A stretch of DNA of 64,000 nucleotides from Mucilaginibacter flavidus (lineage in GTDB: Bacteria; Bacteroidota; Bacteroidia; Sphingobacteriales; Sphingobacteriaceae): the NCBI RefSeq assembly GCF_024055575.1, contig NZ_JAMXOE010000003.1, positions 62,001-126,000 on the forward strand, written 5' to 3'. Both the position numbers and the translations under genes were made by a program. The notes beneath the pieces were generated by a model. The model was not told the origin of the DNA and did no database searches. It saw only the letters and a program-made list of their open reading frames with translations. Positions within the stretch are counted from its first letter, which is position 1. Every line of letters begins with the position of its first letter. Positions 18,472 through 26,480 of the stretch are shown one piece after another.

Positions 18472-18479
18472 TATCTTTG
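18472..18479 (+). promoter_or_regulatory. -7 promoter element upstream of dinB-like gene
   Basis: TATCTTTG matches TAnnTTTG and lies 22 nt before the ATG at 18502. No clear TTTG is seen about 19 nt upstream. Confidence 0.5.
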
Positions 18480-18501
18480 GTAAACTTTGTTATAAAGTTC
18501 T

Positions 18502-18966
18502 ATGATTCAATCCTCACTTACGCACCGTTTAAAGGACCAGCACCGGGCCATAACCCCCATTATTATAAAGCTTAACGACAGGCAAATACAGCATCATGTT
18601 ATAAAAGGCAAGTGGAGCATACACGAGCAAATTGCTCACCTGGCCAAATATCAACCGGTTTTTATCGACCGTATCCGCAAAATATTGATGATGGATAACC
18701 CGGAATTTGAAAGGTATAGCGCGGAGGACGACGATGGATTTGAAATATATTGCGCGTTTACCACCTACGAGCTGCTTAAAAAAATAAATACCGACCGGGA
18801 AATAATTTATAACCTGGTAACCAAGTTATCGCCTGATAAACTGGACCGGACCGGCGTTCACCCAAAATTCGGTAAATTGAACATAGTTGAATGGTCTGAA
18901 TTTTTTGTGCTGCATGAGGCGCATCACTTGTTTGCCATTTTCCAGATGACGCATACTATGAAGTAG
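18502..18966 (+). CDS. DinB-family protein
   Basis: This 154-residue four-helix bundle belongs to the DinB/YfiT superfamily. The metal-site histidines are visible in SIHEQIAHLAKYQP and FVLHEAHHLFAIFQ, giving the usual three-His arrangement. Members include thiol transferases with bacillithiol-type cofactors as well as proteins of unknown role. It is likely monocistronic, with its own -7 element 22 nt upstream of the start. Confidence 0.85.
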   Translation: MIQSSLTHRLKDQHRAITPIIIKLNDRQIQHHVIKGKWSIHEQIAHLAKYQPVFIDRIRKILMMDNPEFERYSAEDDDGFEIYCAFTTYELLKKINTDREIIYNLVTKLSPDKLDRTGVHPKFGKLNIVEWSEFFVLHEAHHLFAIFQMTHTMK

Positions 18967-19026
18967 CCCCGGGCAAAATTTCTTTCTTTCAACAAAATTA
19001 TTTCTTTCGGCAATTGTCTGCATGTT

Positions 19027-19048
19027 AAATAACAATTCATTGTTATTT
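19027..19048. promoter_or_regulatory. Perfect 22-bp operator-like palindrome before the ABC exporter
   Basis: AAATAACAAT-TC-ATTGTTATTT is a perfect 10-bp inverted repeat with a 2-nt centre, ending 36 nt before the exporter start at 19085. There is no GC stem or T-run, so it is not a terminator. The size and AT-rich symmetry fit a dimeric winged-helix repressor of the MarR/PadR kind. No such regulator is encoded next to it. Confidence 0.65.
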
Positions 19049-19084
19049 TTACCCACCCTTATTGTGTAAAAAAATCAAGAGCTT

Positions 19085-20836
19085 ATGCCAGACGATAAAC
19101 CAAAACCACCCGGTATTTTCAGCCTGCTGAAACCATATTCGGGTTTGGTATTTATGCTGATACTGTTTGCTATATTTAGCAACAGTGCTAACCTTTGGCT
19201 GCCAAAAATCATTTCGCACGGTATCGACGATTATATCCACAGTATGATGCAGCGTGTGCATTTTGATACATCGCCGGTTATTATCAAGTTTTCGCTGGCA
19301 GTTGTGTTCATTTTTATCTGCTCATTCTTTCAAAGCGTTATTCAAACTTATACATCTGAAAAAGTGGCGCGCGACCTGCGCTCACGGTTATCAGACAAAA
19401 TATCGCGCCAGAGCTATGCCTTTGTTGAGACGGCTAATCCATCAAAATTGCTGACAAATCTTACTGCCGATGTTGATTCAATTAAGCTTTTTGTTTCACA
19501 GGCGCTGGTATCAATAGTATCATCAGTATTTATAATTGTTGGCGCCAGTATTTTACTGCTAACTATCAACTGGAAACTGGCGCTGTGTGTTATAGCTATT
19601 ATCCCAATTATAGGCGGCACATTTTTCTACGTGTTAAAAAGAGTGCGGGCATTGTTTATGAAAGCCCGCGAGGTTATCGACTGGCTAAACAAGGTGATAA
19701 ACGAAAGTATTTTAGGAGCGGCGCTGATACGTGTTATCAATTCGCAGCAACTGGAGTTTGATAAGTTTTTGCAGGCTAATACAAAAGCTAAGGATTTCGG
19801 CATGTCGATTTTGCGGTTGTTTGCAGGGTTAATCCCGGTTATTACTTTTTCGGCCAATATTGCCACTTTGAGTATCCTGGCTTTAGGGGGCCATTTTGTT
19901 ATAAACGGAACCATGACATTGGGAGATTTTGGGGCCTTTTATAGTTACCTGGCCCAATTGATATTCCCTATACTGGTTATCGGCTTTATGAGCAACATCA
20001 TAGCGGCAGCCACGGCATCTTTTCAAAGGATAAATACGGTCTTAAATGCATCCGACAATATTGAAACTGGCATAGTAACCGAAACTCTAAAAGGTGATAT
20101 TCTGCTTAATGATGTTTCGCTGGTGTACGGGCAAAAACCGGCGCTTAAAGATATATCGATAACTATTAAGGCGGGTGCTAAAATTGCCATAATAGGGCCT
20201 ACGGCTGCTGGCAAAACCCAGTTACTTTACCTGCTCACCGGGTTGATAAAGCCAAACGGCGGTAGTATTTTGTTTGATGACAGAACGATTGATGAATACA
20301 ATAGCGAATCGTTCCACAGCCAGGTGGGTTTTGTTTTCCAGGACAGTATCATCTTTAATATGAGTATTCGCGAAAATATTGCCTTTAGCGATACGGTTAC
20401 TGACGAATCGTTGCAAAAAGCTATTGAAACTGCCGAACTGAAAGAGTTTATAGATAGCTTACCTGATAAGCTGAGCACCATAGTTTCGGAGCGCGGCTCC
20501 AGTCTTTCGGGCGGACAGAAGCAGCGGATCATGCTGGCTAGGGCGTTGGCGATAAATCCCAGGGTTTTATTGCTGGATGATTTTACCGCACGAGTCGACG
20601 GAAATACTGAAAAGAAGATATTGGCCAATGTGCAGAAGAATTACCCAGGCCTAACCTTGCTTTCGGTTACCCAAAAAACAGCCTCGGTTGAACACTACGA
20701 CCAGATAATTTTATTAATGGAGGGCGAAATTATTGCAAGCGGTAAGCATGACCACCTGATGAAGACCAGCCCCGAATACGTACAGATATATAACTCGCAA
20801 CAAAGCACCAGCAATTATGAACTACAACCTAAATGA
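19085..20836 (+). CDS. Heterodimeric ABC exporter subunit with degenerate ATP site
   Basis: This 583-residue half-transporter has six membrane helices (to about residue 310) followed by a nucleotide-binding domain. Walker A GPTAAGKTQ and signature LSGGQKQR are intact. The Walker B segment VLLLDDFTARVD has Asp where catalytic Glu is expected, and the switch His is Gln in SVTQKT. This pattern defines the degenerate half of heterodimeric exporters such as TM287/288 and BmrCD. The stop overlaps the partner's start by 20 nt. The substrate (drug, lipid or peptide) is unknown. Confidence 0.9.
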   Translation: MPDDKPKPPGIFSLLKPYSGLVFMLILFAIFSNSANLWLPKIISHGIDDYIHSMMQRVHFDTSPVIIKFSLAVVFIFICSFFQSVIQTYTSEKVARDLRSRLSDKISRQSYAFVETANPSKLLTNLTADVDSIKLFVSQALVSIVSSVFIIVGASILLLTINWKLALCVIAIIPIIGGTFFYVLKRVRALFMKAREVIDWLNKVINESILGAALIRVINSQQLEFDKFLQANTKAKDFGMSILRLFAGLIPVITFSANIATLSILALGGHFVINGTMTLGDFGAFYSYLAQLIFPILVIGFMSNIIAAATASFQRINTVLNASDNIETGIVTETLKGDILLNDVSLVYGQKPALKDISITIKAGAKIAIIGPTAAGKTQLLYLLTGLIKPNGGSILFDDRTIDEYNSESFHSQVGFVFQDSIIFNMSIRENIAFSDTVTDESLQKAIETAELKEFIDSLPDKLSTIVSERGSSLSGGQKQRIMLARALAINPRVLLLDDFTARVDGNTEKKILANVQKNYPGLTLLSVTQKTASVEHYDQIILLMEGEIIASGKHDHLMKTSPEYVQIYNSQQSTSNYELQPK

Positions 20837-22586
20837 CCTGCAGGCCAAGGCGCCCAAGTCATCAACCTGGTCGTCGCTTGGTAAATTGCTGCAGCTGATA
20901 TCGCACGAAAAGAAAAACCTGTGGCTGGCGTTGATGACCATTTTGGTAACATCAAGCATTAACCTGGTTGGTCCGCTGATTATTGGCAGAACCATTGACG
21001 ATTATATTTTTGTGCCCCACAAAAACTATCATGGCGTACTGGTAAACTGCGCGATATTGTTTTGCCTGTACCTGGTATCGTTGGTTTCCAGCTATGTACA
21101 AACTATGCTGATGGGCGGGGTAGGGCAGCGCATGTTGTTCACGTTGCGTAATTCCATCTTTAATAAATTGCAATTGCTGCCGGTTGGTTTTTTCAATCAA
21201 AACAAAGCCGGCGATTTGATATCGCGTGTAAACAATGATACCGATAAGCTTAACCAGTTTTTTTCGCAGCAGTTGATGCAGTTTATCGGCAGCATCGCCA
21301 CTATGACGGGCGCGGGTATATTTTTGCTGTCGATAAATATCAAACTTGGTTCGGCTACGCTGATACCGGCAGTGGTGATTTTACTGTTCACAAGCATCAC
21401 ATCGGCATGGGTAAAAAGCAAAAATGCCAGGAACCTCAAAAGCGTTGGTGGAATGAGCGCTGAAATACAGGAAAGCCTGAATAATTTTCGGGTTATTATT
21501 GCCTTTAATCGCCGCGATTATTTCCGCAAAAAGTTTGATGAAGCAAACCAGGAGAATTATAAAACAGCAATTGGCGCTGGCATAGCTAACAACTCGTATG
21601 TGCCGGTTTATGCATTGTTATCGAGCTTTGCGCAGATAATAGTGTTTGCCTATGGTATTTATTTGTTTTCGCGCGGGGAAATTGGCATCGGTTTGGTGGC
21701 TGTTAGTTTTGCATCATATGCCAATAATTTTTATAACCCATTACGTCAGTTGGCGGCATTGTGGACAGGTTTCCAAACGGCTATGGCCGGGTGGGACAGG
21801 ATTGCGCAAATATTATCGCTGGAAACCGACCTGGTAAAAGTTGAAAAAACCATACCCGAAACGGCAGCACCGTTACTCGAATTCAGGGATGTGTATTTTG
21901 GATATGATGACGACAAAGAGATACTGCACAATATCAGCTTTAAACTGGAGCAAGGGAAAACTTACGCGCTGGTGGGTCCGACGGGTGGGGGCAAAACAAC
22001 AACAGCATCTCTTATTGCCCGCCTGTACGACCCGAATAAAGGTATGGTACTGCTTGAAGGTGCCGATATCCGCTCATTCGACCCAACTGAGCGCACTAAA
22101 AAAATTGGCTTTATTTTGCAGGAGCCGTTCCTGTTTACCGGCACCGTGCGCGAGAATATTTTATACGGTAACGAACTGTATGTAAACCATACAAACGAGC
22201 AATTGGAAGAGGTAATAAAAGAAGCTAACCTGGGAACCCTGCTGGCCATTTTTGAAAGCGGCCTGGATACTAAAGTACTATCGGGCGGCGACAGCATCAG
22301 CCTGGGCCAAAAACAACTGATAGCGTTTATGCGGGCCGTATTGCGTAACCCCGACTTGCTGATTTTGGATGAGGCTACCGCCAACATAGATACCATTACC
22401 GAAAAATTGCTAAGTGACATTTTAAATAACCTGCCCGCAACAACTACAAGGGTAATAATAGCCCACCGGCTAAACACTATCGAGAATGCTGATGAAATAT
22501 TCTTTGTAAACTCAGGCGAAGTAATCCGCGCCGGGTCGTTTGACCATGCGATGGATATGCTGTTGCAGGGGAAAAGGACGAGTTAA
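20817..22586 (+). CDS. Heterodimeric ABC exporter subunit with consensus ATP site
   Basis: This 589-residue partner has six transmembrane helices then an ATPase domain with Walker A GPTGGGKTT, canonical Walker B LLILDEATANID and switch His in IIAHRL. Its signature is altered (SISLGQKQ), as expected when it faces the degenerate site of the partner. So the two subunits together carry one hydrolysing and one non-hydrolysing ATP site. The genes overlap, assuring equal synthesis. An intergenic word-repeat hairpin directly follows the stop. Confidence 0.91.
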   Translation: MNYNLNDLQAKAPKSSTWSSLGKLLQLISHEKKNLWLALMTILVTSSINLVGPLIIGRTIDDYIFVPHKNYHGVLVNCAILFCLYLVSLVSSYVQTMLMGGVGQRMLFTLRNSIFNKLQLLPVGFFNQNKAGDLISRVNNDTDKLNQFFSQQLMQFIGSIATMTGAGIFLLSINIKLGSATLIPAVVILLFTSITSAWVKSKNARNLKSVGGMSAEIQESLNNFRVIIAFNRRDYFRKKFDEANQENYKTAIGAGIANNSYVPVYALLSSFAQIIVFAYGIYLFSRGEIGIGLVAVSFASYANNFYNPLRQLAALWTGFQTAMAGWDRIAQILSLETDLVKVEKTIPETAAPLLEFRDVYFGYDDDKEILHNISFKLEQGKTYALVGPTGGGKTTTASLIARLYDPNKGMVLLEGADIRSFDPTERTKKIGFILQEPFLFTGTVRENILYGNELYVNHTNEQLEEVIKEANLGTLLAIFESGLDTKVLSGGDSISLGQKQLIAFMRAVLRNPDLLILDEATANIDTITEKLLSDILNNLPATTTRVIIAHRLNTIENADEIFFVNSGEVIRAGSFDHAMDMLLQGKRTS

Positions 22587-22592
22587 GTTTGA

Positions 22593-22705
22593 GTCGGGAA
22601 AGTCAGTAAAGTCGGGAAAGTCAATAAAGACGCAAGAAAGTTGATCTAATAACTTTCCCGACTTTCGGTCTTTCGGACTTTACTTAATTTCGGGACTTTC
22701 GGACT
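22593..22705. repeat. Inverted pair of 9-nt word arrays
   Basis: The left arm has four nonamers in strict phase: GTCGGGAAA, GTCAGTAAA, GTCGGGAAA, GTCAATAAA (22593-22628). The right arm (about 22651-22705) is the inverted form, with repeated CTTTCGGAC and CTTTCCCGAC units. It lies 7 nt after the exporter stop and could terminate its transcript. Confidence 0.8.
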
Positions 22706-22748
22706 AAAAAAAAAATCCCTACACTTGTAAATAAACTATAAACCGATT

Positions 22749-23453
22749 ATGCAGAGATATACTGGTCAAAAACGAATTTTAGTTGCTACAGATTGTATAA
22801 TATTCGGATTTGACGGATGGAACTTAAAGCTGTTACTGGTACAGCGTAATATTGAACCTGAGAAAGATAAATGGAGTTTAATGGGCGGCTTTATCCAGCC
22901 CTCCGAATCGCCGGAAGATGCGGCAAACCGCGTTTTGGAATTGCGCACAGGATTGAAAGATGTTTATATGGAGCAATTCCAGGTGTTTGGCAAACCAGAC
23001 CGCGACCCTGTTGAACGTACTTTGTCAATTGCATATTTCGCCCTTATCGATATACATCAATACGAAAAAGAGATAAACGATGAATACCACGCTGAGTGGT
23101 TTTTATTGGACGAAATGCCTGAACTGATATTTGACCACGCTGAAATGGTTAAGCTTGCCCAAAAGCAATTGCGTTATAAGGCTGCGCTCCATCCCATATT
23201 ATTTCAATTATTACCCGAGAAATTTACTATACCTCAACTTCAGGCACTTTACGAGGGAGTTTATAATACCACTTTCGATGACCGTAACTTTAGCCGAAAA
23301 CTATTGTCGACCGGCCTTTTGGTTAAGCTGAACGAGAAAGATAAATTTTCCTCAAAAAAAGGCGCGTTTTATTACAAGCTCGACCAATCACATTATGCGG
23401 AAAACTTCGAACGGTTTTTGAATTTGGTGCCCAATCCCGACAAGTTTTTTTAA
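22749..23453 (+). CDS. NUDIX-related transcriptional regulator (NrtR/AraR type)
   Basis: This 234-residue protein has an N-terminal NUDIX fold (residues about 8-140) and a C-terminal winged helix (about 150-225, with DDRNFSRKLLSTGLL). The NUDIX box GFIQPSESPEDAANRVLELR keeps the spacing, but the catalytic REUxEE glutamates read Val, Leu and Arg, so hydrolase activity is unlikely. Bacteroidota use such proteins as sugar-responsive regulators (AraR) or NAD regulators (NrtR). No target is evident among its neighbours. Confidence 0.85.
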   Translation: MQRYTGQKRILVATDCIIFGFDGWNLKLLLVQRNIEPEKDKWSLMGGFIQPSESPEDAANRVLELRTGLKDVYMEQFQVFGKPDRDPVERTLSIAYFALIDIHQYEKEINDEYHAEWFLLDEMPELIFDHAEMVKLAQKQLRYKAALHPILFQLLPEKFTIPQLQALYEGVYNTTFDDRNFSRKLLSTGLLVKLNEKDKFSSKKGAFYYKLDQSHYAENFERFLNLVPNPDKFF

Positions 23454-23585
23454 GGCTTCACGCTGAAGGTGCTGAAAATCAAACGCTAATTATTAAAAAA
23501 GATATCAATTTTAGCGTTTATTTGAAGGGAAAATACAATCTTTATGTCCCCTTAAGGATTTACCTGAATGTATTTATCCTAAGCC

Positions 23586-26480
23586 ATGAGGAGCCTTTTA
23601 CAAAGTATTATTACTGTATTCCTGGTTTGCACACGTATACTGGCATGGGCGCAATCCCCCCAGACGGTAAATAACGGGCAGCAAACTCAGCCCGTAGCTT
23701 TTCCGCAAGGATGCGTTTATAACTGGACAAACGATAAACCAGCCATTGGCCTGCCTGCAAGCGGTACAGGCGATATAGCGTCATTCACTGCCAGTAATAC
23801 CGGTACCTCCCCGATTGTTGCTACAATTAAGGCGACGCCGGTGCCATTGGGATATGCGTACATAAGCAACCAAAATTCAAACGACGTTTCGGTTATCAGC
23901 ATTGCCACCCATGCAGTTGTTAAAACCATTAGTTTACCGGGACAACTAAACCCCTTTGGCGTTGCTGCTACTCCTGACGGCAGTAAAGTATACGTAACTA
24001 ATGTTGGTTCGGGCACCGTATCTGTAATAAGCACAGCAAGCAACACTGTAATAAAAACTATTACAGTGGGCGCCGGCCCGTTTGGTATTGCTGCAAGTCC
24101 CAACGGTACTACGGTGTACGCCATAAATAGCAACAGCGGCACCATTTCTGTTATAAATACTGCAACCGATGCTGTAGATGCAACGATAAACGGTTTAATT
24201 ACACCGCAGGGAACTTGCGTTAGCCCCGATGGAAAATGGCTGTATGTTACCAATGCAAGTGGCAACGCAAGTCTTTACATAGTTAACACAGCTACCAACA
24301 CCGTCGATTTTACTATACCACTAAACGGGACAACCAACGGTGGAATAGCGATAAGCCCCGATGGCAACACATTATACATTGCCAATAATGCTCCAGGTAC
24401 TGTAACGGTTTTTAACACCATCACTAAAACCGAAACTAAACTTATAATAGGAGTAAGCGGGCCGTACGGCGTAACTGCACGTCCAGATGGCAAACGGGTA
24501 TATGTTGCAAACAGTTTTACAAAAAAGGTATCTGTAATTAACACCGCCACCAATATCATTATAAAAACTATCAATACCAGTGGTATTCCGTTTGGAGTAT
24601 CAGTTAGTACCGACGGTAAGGAATTATATGTGGCAAACCATGTCTCCAATAAAGTTGATATTATAAGTACAGCTACAAATAATGTAATAACCTCGGTAGA
24701 TGTAGGAAGCGACCCGCTTTCGTTGGGGATATTTACAACCAGTATAGGCTGTAACGGCCCGCCTGTTACATTTTCAATTTCAGTGAATCCTACTGTGCCA
24801 ACAATTATTGCAGGGCCCGTAACCGGGTCAATTTCGGCTTGTGTTGGTACTGCGTCTGCAAGCCCGGATATCCAGCAATTTACCGTAACTGGAAGCGATT
24901 TAACGGCTGGGATAAAGGCAACAGCCCCCGCGAATTTCCAGGTGTCGCTTTCGGCAAACAGCGGTTATGGCAGTAGTGTGTTGCTAAACCAGTCAGGCGG
25001 GAAAGTGGCGAATGTGGTGGTTTATGTCCGTTCTGCGGCTACAGCCACCGGCAGTATTTCAGGCAATGTGGTGCTGAGCTCGGCGGGTGCGGCTGACCAA
25101 AATGTAGCTGTTAGCGGCACGGTAAATGCGTTGCTGACAGTTGACCCGGTAACAGATAAAATTTACTACAATGGTGATGTTACAAGCCCGGTAGTATTTA
25201 CCGGCACGGCCGGTAAATTTAACTGGACCAATGATAAACCGGGAATAGGGCTGCCTGCAAACGGCATAGGCGATCTGCCCTCGTTTACCGCCGTCAATAC
25301 CGGAACTACCCCTGTTATTGCTACAATTAAGGTAACGCCTTTGCCAACAGATTACGCTTACGTGGCCAACCAGGGGTCAAATATGATTGCCGTTATTAAT
25401 TGCACTACGCATAAGGTAATTAAAACTATAAATGGTGGTTCAATACCTGTTGGCATAGTGACAAGTGCTGACGGAAAAAGAGTATATATCGCAAATAATG
25501 ACGCCAGTACGGTTTCGGTAATTAACACTGCCGATAACACATTATTAACCTCGATCCCTGTAGGGAATAGCCCTTACGGCATAGCTATAAGTCCGGATGG
25601 CACCCGGGTATATACGGCAAACTCCAACGCTGCTTCTATATCAGTGATTGAAACACAAAATAACAGTGTTATCACTACAATACCCAATCTGCCCAGCATT
25701 ATTTCGATAGCTGTAAGCCCTGATGGTAAGTGGGTGTACGCGGCAACAGAAGGGAGCCCTAATGCGGTGTATATTATTAACGCATCAACTAATGTACTCG
25801 ATTCAACCATACCTCTCGGTTCTTCTTATAATTATGGCATGGTTATAACACCTGATGGTAAAAGCCTCTATTTTACAAACAATCAGAATAGTTCTGTTAC
25901 CCGGGTGAACCTGGCCACCAAGACGGTATCGTCCATCCCGGTTGGCGCCGGGCCGTATGGTATTGCCATTAACTCCACGGGCACCAGGGTGTATGTTGCC
26001 TGCAGCCAGGCAAACGAAGTGGATATTATTAACACTGCCAATAATGCTGTTATAAAAACACTGCCTGCCACGGGCTCCCCTTTCACTGTATCGGTAAGCA
26101 GCGACGACAAAGAGTTGTATGTAACCAACCGTTCCGCTAATGCCGTTGACATATTTAACACTACCAATTATAGCAAGATAACCACCATTACAGGTCCCGC
26201 CTTTAATAACCCGATGTCGTTGGGCAGTTTCATAAGCAAGGGGCCGGGATGCCCGGGGCAGCCAATTACATTTAAAATTACCGTAAACTCAAAAACTACA
26301 CAAATAACCGCAACAGCGGCAACAGGCACCATTTCGGCATGTGAAGGTTCGCCGTCAGCTAGTCCCAATATTCAGCAGTTTACGGTCTCGGGAACCGGTT
26401 TGACGGCCGGGGTAACAGCCACAGCTCCTACAGGTTTCGAAGTTTCGTTGTCGCTAACAGTGGCTACGGCAATAGTGTAA
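23586..26480 (+). CDS. Giant T9SS surface protein, 5' part (beta-propeller repeats), ends at frameshift
   Basis: This is the first 964 codons of a gene broken by one frameshift near 26453. A signal peptide (MRSLLQSIITVFLVCTRILA) leads into modules made of a short TNDKPxIGLP linker, a YVTN-type beta-propeller, and a domain opening with ISACxGxxSASP. Two complete propellers are seen (about 23848-24750 and 25351-26240). The frame ends in EVSLSLTVATAIV, where sister modules read EVSLSANSGYG. The lost frame continues at 26456 and re-enters the next ORF. It is a likely cell-surface adhesin or binding scaffold exported by type IX secretion. Confidence 0.88.
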   Translation: MRSLLQSIITVFLVCTRILAWAQSPQTVNNGQQTQPVAFPQGCVYNWTNDKPAIGLPASGTGDIASFTASNTGTSPIVATIKATPVPLGYAYISNQNSNDVSVISIATHAVVKTISLPGQLNPFGVAATPDGSKVYVTNVGSGTVSVISTASNTVIKTITVGAGPFGIAASPNGTTVYAINSNSGTISVINTATDAVDATINGLITPQGTCVSPDGKWLYVTNASGNASLYIVNTATNTVDFTIPLNGTTNGGIAISPDGNTLYIANNAPGTVTVFNTITKTETKLIIGVSGPYGVTARPDGKRVYVANSFTKKVSVINTATNIIIKTINTSGIPFGVSVSTDGKELYVANHVSNKVDIISTATNNVITSVDVGSDPLSLGIFTTSIGCNGPPVTFSISVNPTVPTIIAGPVTGSISACVGTASASPDIQQFTVTGSDLTAGIKATAPANFQVSLSANSGYGSSVLLNQSGGKVANVVVYVRSAATATGSISGNVVLSSAGAADQNVAVSGTVNALLTVDPVTDKIYYNGDVTSPVVFTGTAGKFNWTNDKPGIGLPANGIGDLPSFTAVNTGTTPVIATIKVTPLPTDYAYVANQGSNMIAVINCTTHKVIKTINGGSIPVGIVTSADGKRVYIANNDASTVSVINTADNTLLTSIPVGNSPYGIAISPDGTRVYTANSNAASISVIETQNNSVITTIPNLPSIISIAVSPDGKWVYAATEGSPNAVYIINASTNVLDSTIPLGSSYNYGMVITPDGKSLYFTNNQNSSVTRVNLATKTVSSIPVGAGPYGIAINSTGTRVYVACSQANEVDIINTANNAVIKTLPATGSPFTVSVSSDDKELYVTNRSANAVDIFNTTNYSKITTITGPAFNNPMSLGSFISKGPGCPGQPITFKITVNSKTTQITATAATGTISACEGSPSASPNIQQFTVSGTGLTAGVTATAPTGFEVSLSLTVATAIV

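Noticed and set aside
26445..26460. Programmed ribosomal frameshift in the giant surface protein
   Set aside because: No slippery heptamer or downstream structure is evident; the site looks like a plain base loss relative to sister modules.
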